Positions 30,586 to 31,080 of a stretch of 31,080 bases of DNA are shown here, one piece after another (the stretch's first letter is position 1; every line of letters begins with the position of its first letter). A program made the position numbers and the translations under genes. Under the pieces are notes generated by a model. It was not told where the DNA came from. It did not search any database and saw nothing but the letters and a program-made list of their open reading frames with translations. The DNA lies in contig DATCCY010000106.1 of assembly GCA_036510975.1 (NCBI GenBank), positions 1 through 31,080 of the forward strand, read 5' to 3'. Source of the DNA: Longivirga sp036510975. Its GTDB lineage: Bacteria; Actinomycetota; Actinomycetes; S36-B12; CAIYMF01.

Positions 30586-31080
30586 TCGCCGCGATCCGTC
30601 GGCCCAGAGCGAGGTCCAGCCGACGCCGACATCGGCGAGCAGGTGGCGCAGCAGCGGCAGGGACAGGCCGACGACGTTGGCCGGGTCGCCGTCGACGCCC
30701 TCGACGAACGGCCCGCCGAGGCCGTCGAGGGTGAAGGCGCCCGCCACGTTCAGCGGCTCGCCCGTCGCGACGTAGGCCGTGACGGTGTCGTCGTCGAGGT
30801 CGGCGAAGCGCACCAGCGTCGATGCCACCGACGACACCTCGACGTCGTCGGCCCGGCTCGCGCCGAGCCGCACCACGGTGTGGCCCGTCCGCAGCACGCC
30901 GTCCCGGCCGCGCATCGCCTGCCAGCGCAGGACCGCCTCTGCTGGGTCGGCCGGCTTCCCGAGCGCGACGCCGTCGAGGTCGAGCACCGAGTCGCAGGCG
31001 ACGACGACCGCGCCGGGCAGCTCGCGTCGTACGTCGTCGGCGACGGCCTCCGCCTTCGCGACGGCGAGCGCCGCGCAGAC
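30571..31080 (-). CDS. Maf-family nucleotide pyrophosphatase (5' part outside the window)
   Basis: The C-terminal 169 residues of a Maf/YhdE-type nucleoside-triphosphate pyrophosphatase, which hydrolyses non-canonical or modified NTPs. The frame stays open to the window edge; before the in-frame GTG at 30987 it reads ALAVAKAEAVADDV and VVVACDSVLDLDG, the latter being the family's conserved acidic motif with a near-universal Asp. LGKPADP and the C-terminal block with VEGVDGDPANVVGLSLP follow. The true start and N-terminal SxRR motif lie beyond 31080, so GTG 30987 is not a start. The stop codon sits in the arm of a hairpin shared with the MOSC gene's end. Confidence 0.88.
   Translation of the reverse strand, partial: VCAALAVAKAEAVADDVRRELPGAVVVACDSVLDLDGVALGKPADPAEAVLRWQAMRGRDGVLRTGHTVVRLGASRADDVEVSSVASTLVRFADLDDDTVTAYVATGEPLNVAGAFTLDGLGGPFVEGVDGDPANVVGLSLPLLRHLLADVGVGWTSLWADGSRRPARR

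Noticed and set aside
1..31080. Defence, mobile or biosynthetic island
   Set aside because: No transposase, integrase, nuclease, toxin, restriction enzyme, phage or synthase gene was seen, and composition is even across the window.

Overview
The window is very GC-rich, gene-dense DNA with many GTG starts, frequent 4-bp gene overlaps and actinobacterial gene families (an LpdA-type flavoprotein, biotin-dependent acyl-CoA carboxylase with a fused biotin domain, a TPM protein with a glycine tail). It most resembles the chromosome of a Nocardioides-like member of the Propionibacteriales. That placement is inferred from protein character and composition, not from a marker gene. No tRNA, rRNA, CRISPR array, transposase, phage or recognisable defence gene is visible, and no gap between genes exceeds 300 bases.

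Left part (1-7.8 kb): a plus-strand run for nucleoside import and breakdown. It holds an ABC ATPase with two ATPase domains, two permeases, cytidine deaminase, thymidine phosphorylase and a small cupin, with very short or overlapping junctions, closed by a strong hairpin. A small conserved hypothetical gene on the minus strand and a plus-strand adenosine deaminase follow.

Middle (7.9-16.5 kb): a LysE-type exporter stands alone. A minus-strand operon then reads deoC, a full aldehyde dehydrogenase (ALDH), an ALDH-like protein without catalytic residues, a GNAT protein and a uridine-kinase-like P-loop protein. DeoC splits deoxyribose 5-phosphate into acetaldehyde and glyceraldehyde 3-phosphate, so an ALDH beside it plausibly removes acetaldehyde. 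A PLP decarboxylase diverges from deoC and is followed by a second GNAT protein and a sterol-desaturase-family membrane hydroxylase.

Right-middle (16.5-25.3 kb): purine nucleoside phosphorylase overlaps a PGM2-type phosphohexomutase/phosphopentomutase, completing nucleoside-sugar salvage. Next come a gamma-glutamylcyclotransferase-like protein, an LpdA-type flavoprotein, an acyl-CoA synthetase, a secreted protein of unknown function and a TPM-domain membrane protein.

Right end (25.3-31.1 kb): a MerR regulator overlaps a biotin carboxylase/BCCP alpha subunit, and a carboxyltransferase beta subunit diverges from them. The intergenic region has two inverted repeats, one resembling MerR/LiuR-type operators. 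Then come a SnoaL-like protein, a MOSC protein and the cut-off 3' part of a Maf nucleotide pyrophosphatase.

The main observations beyond routine annotation are: (i) a catalytic ALDH followed by a catalytically dead ALDH domain, which looks like a split ALDH16; (ii) at least seven genes whose start codon lies 6-7 nt after a TANNNT -10 box, implying leaderless transcripts; (iii) a candidate MerR operator at the carboxylase locus; (iv) a probable phosphopentomutase in the PNP operon. I did not find a clearly new defence, mobile or RNA system.
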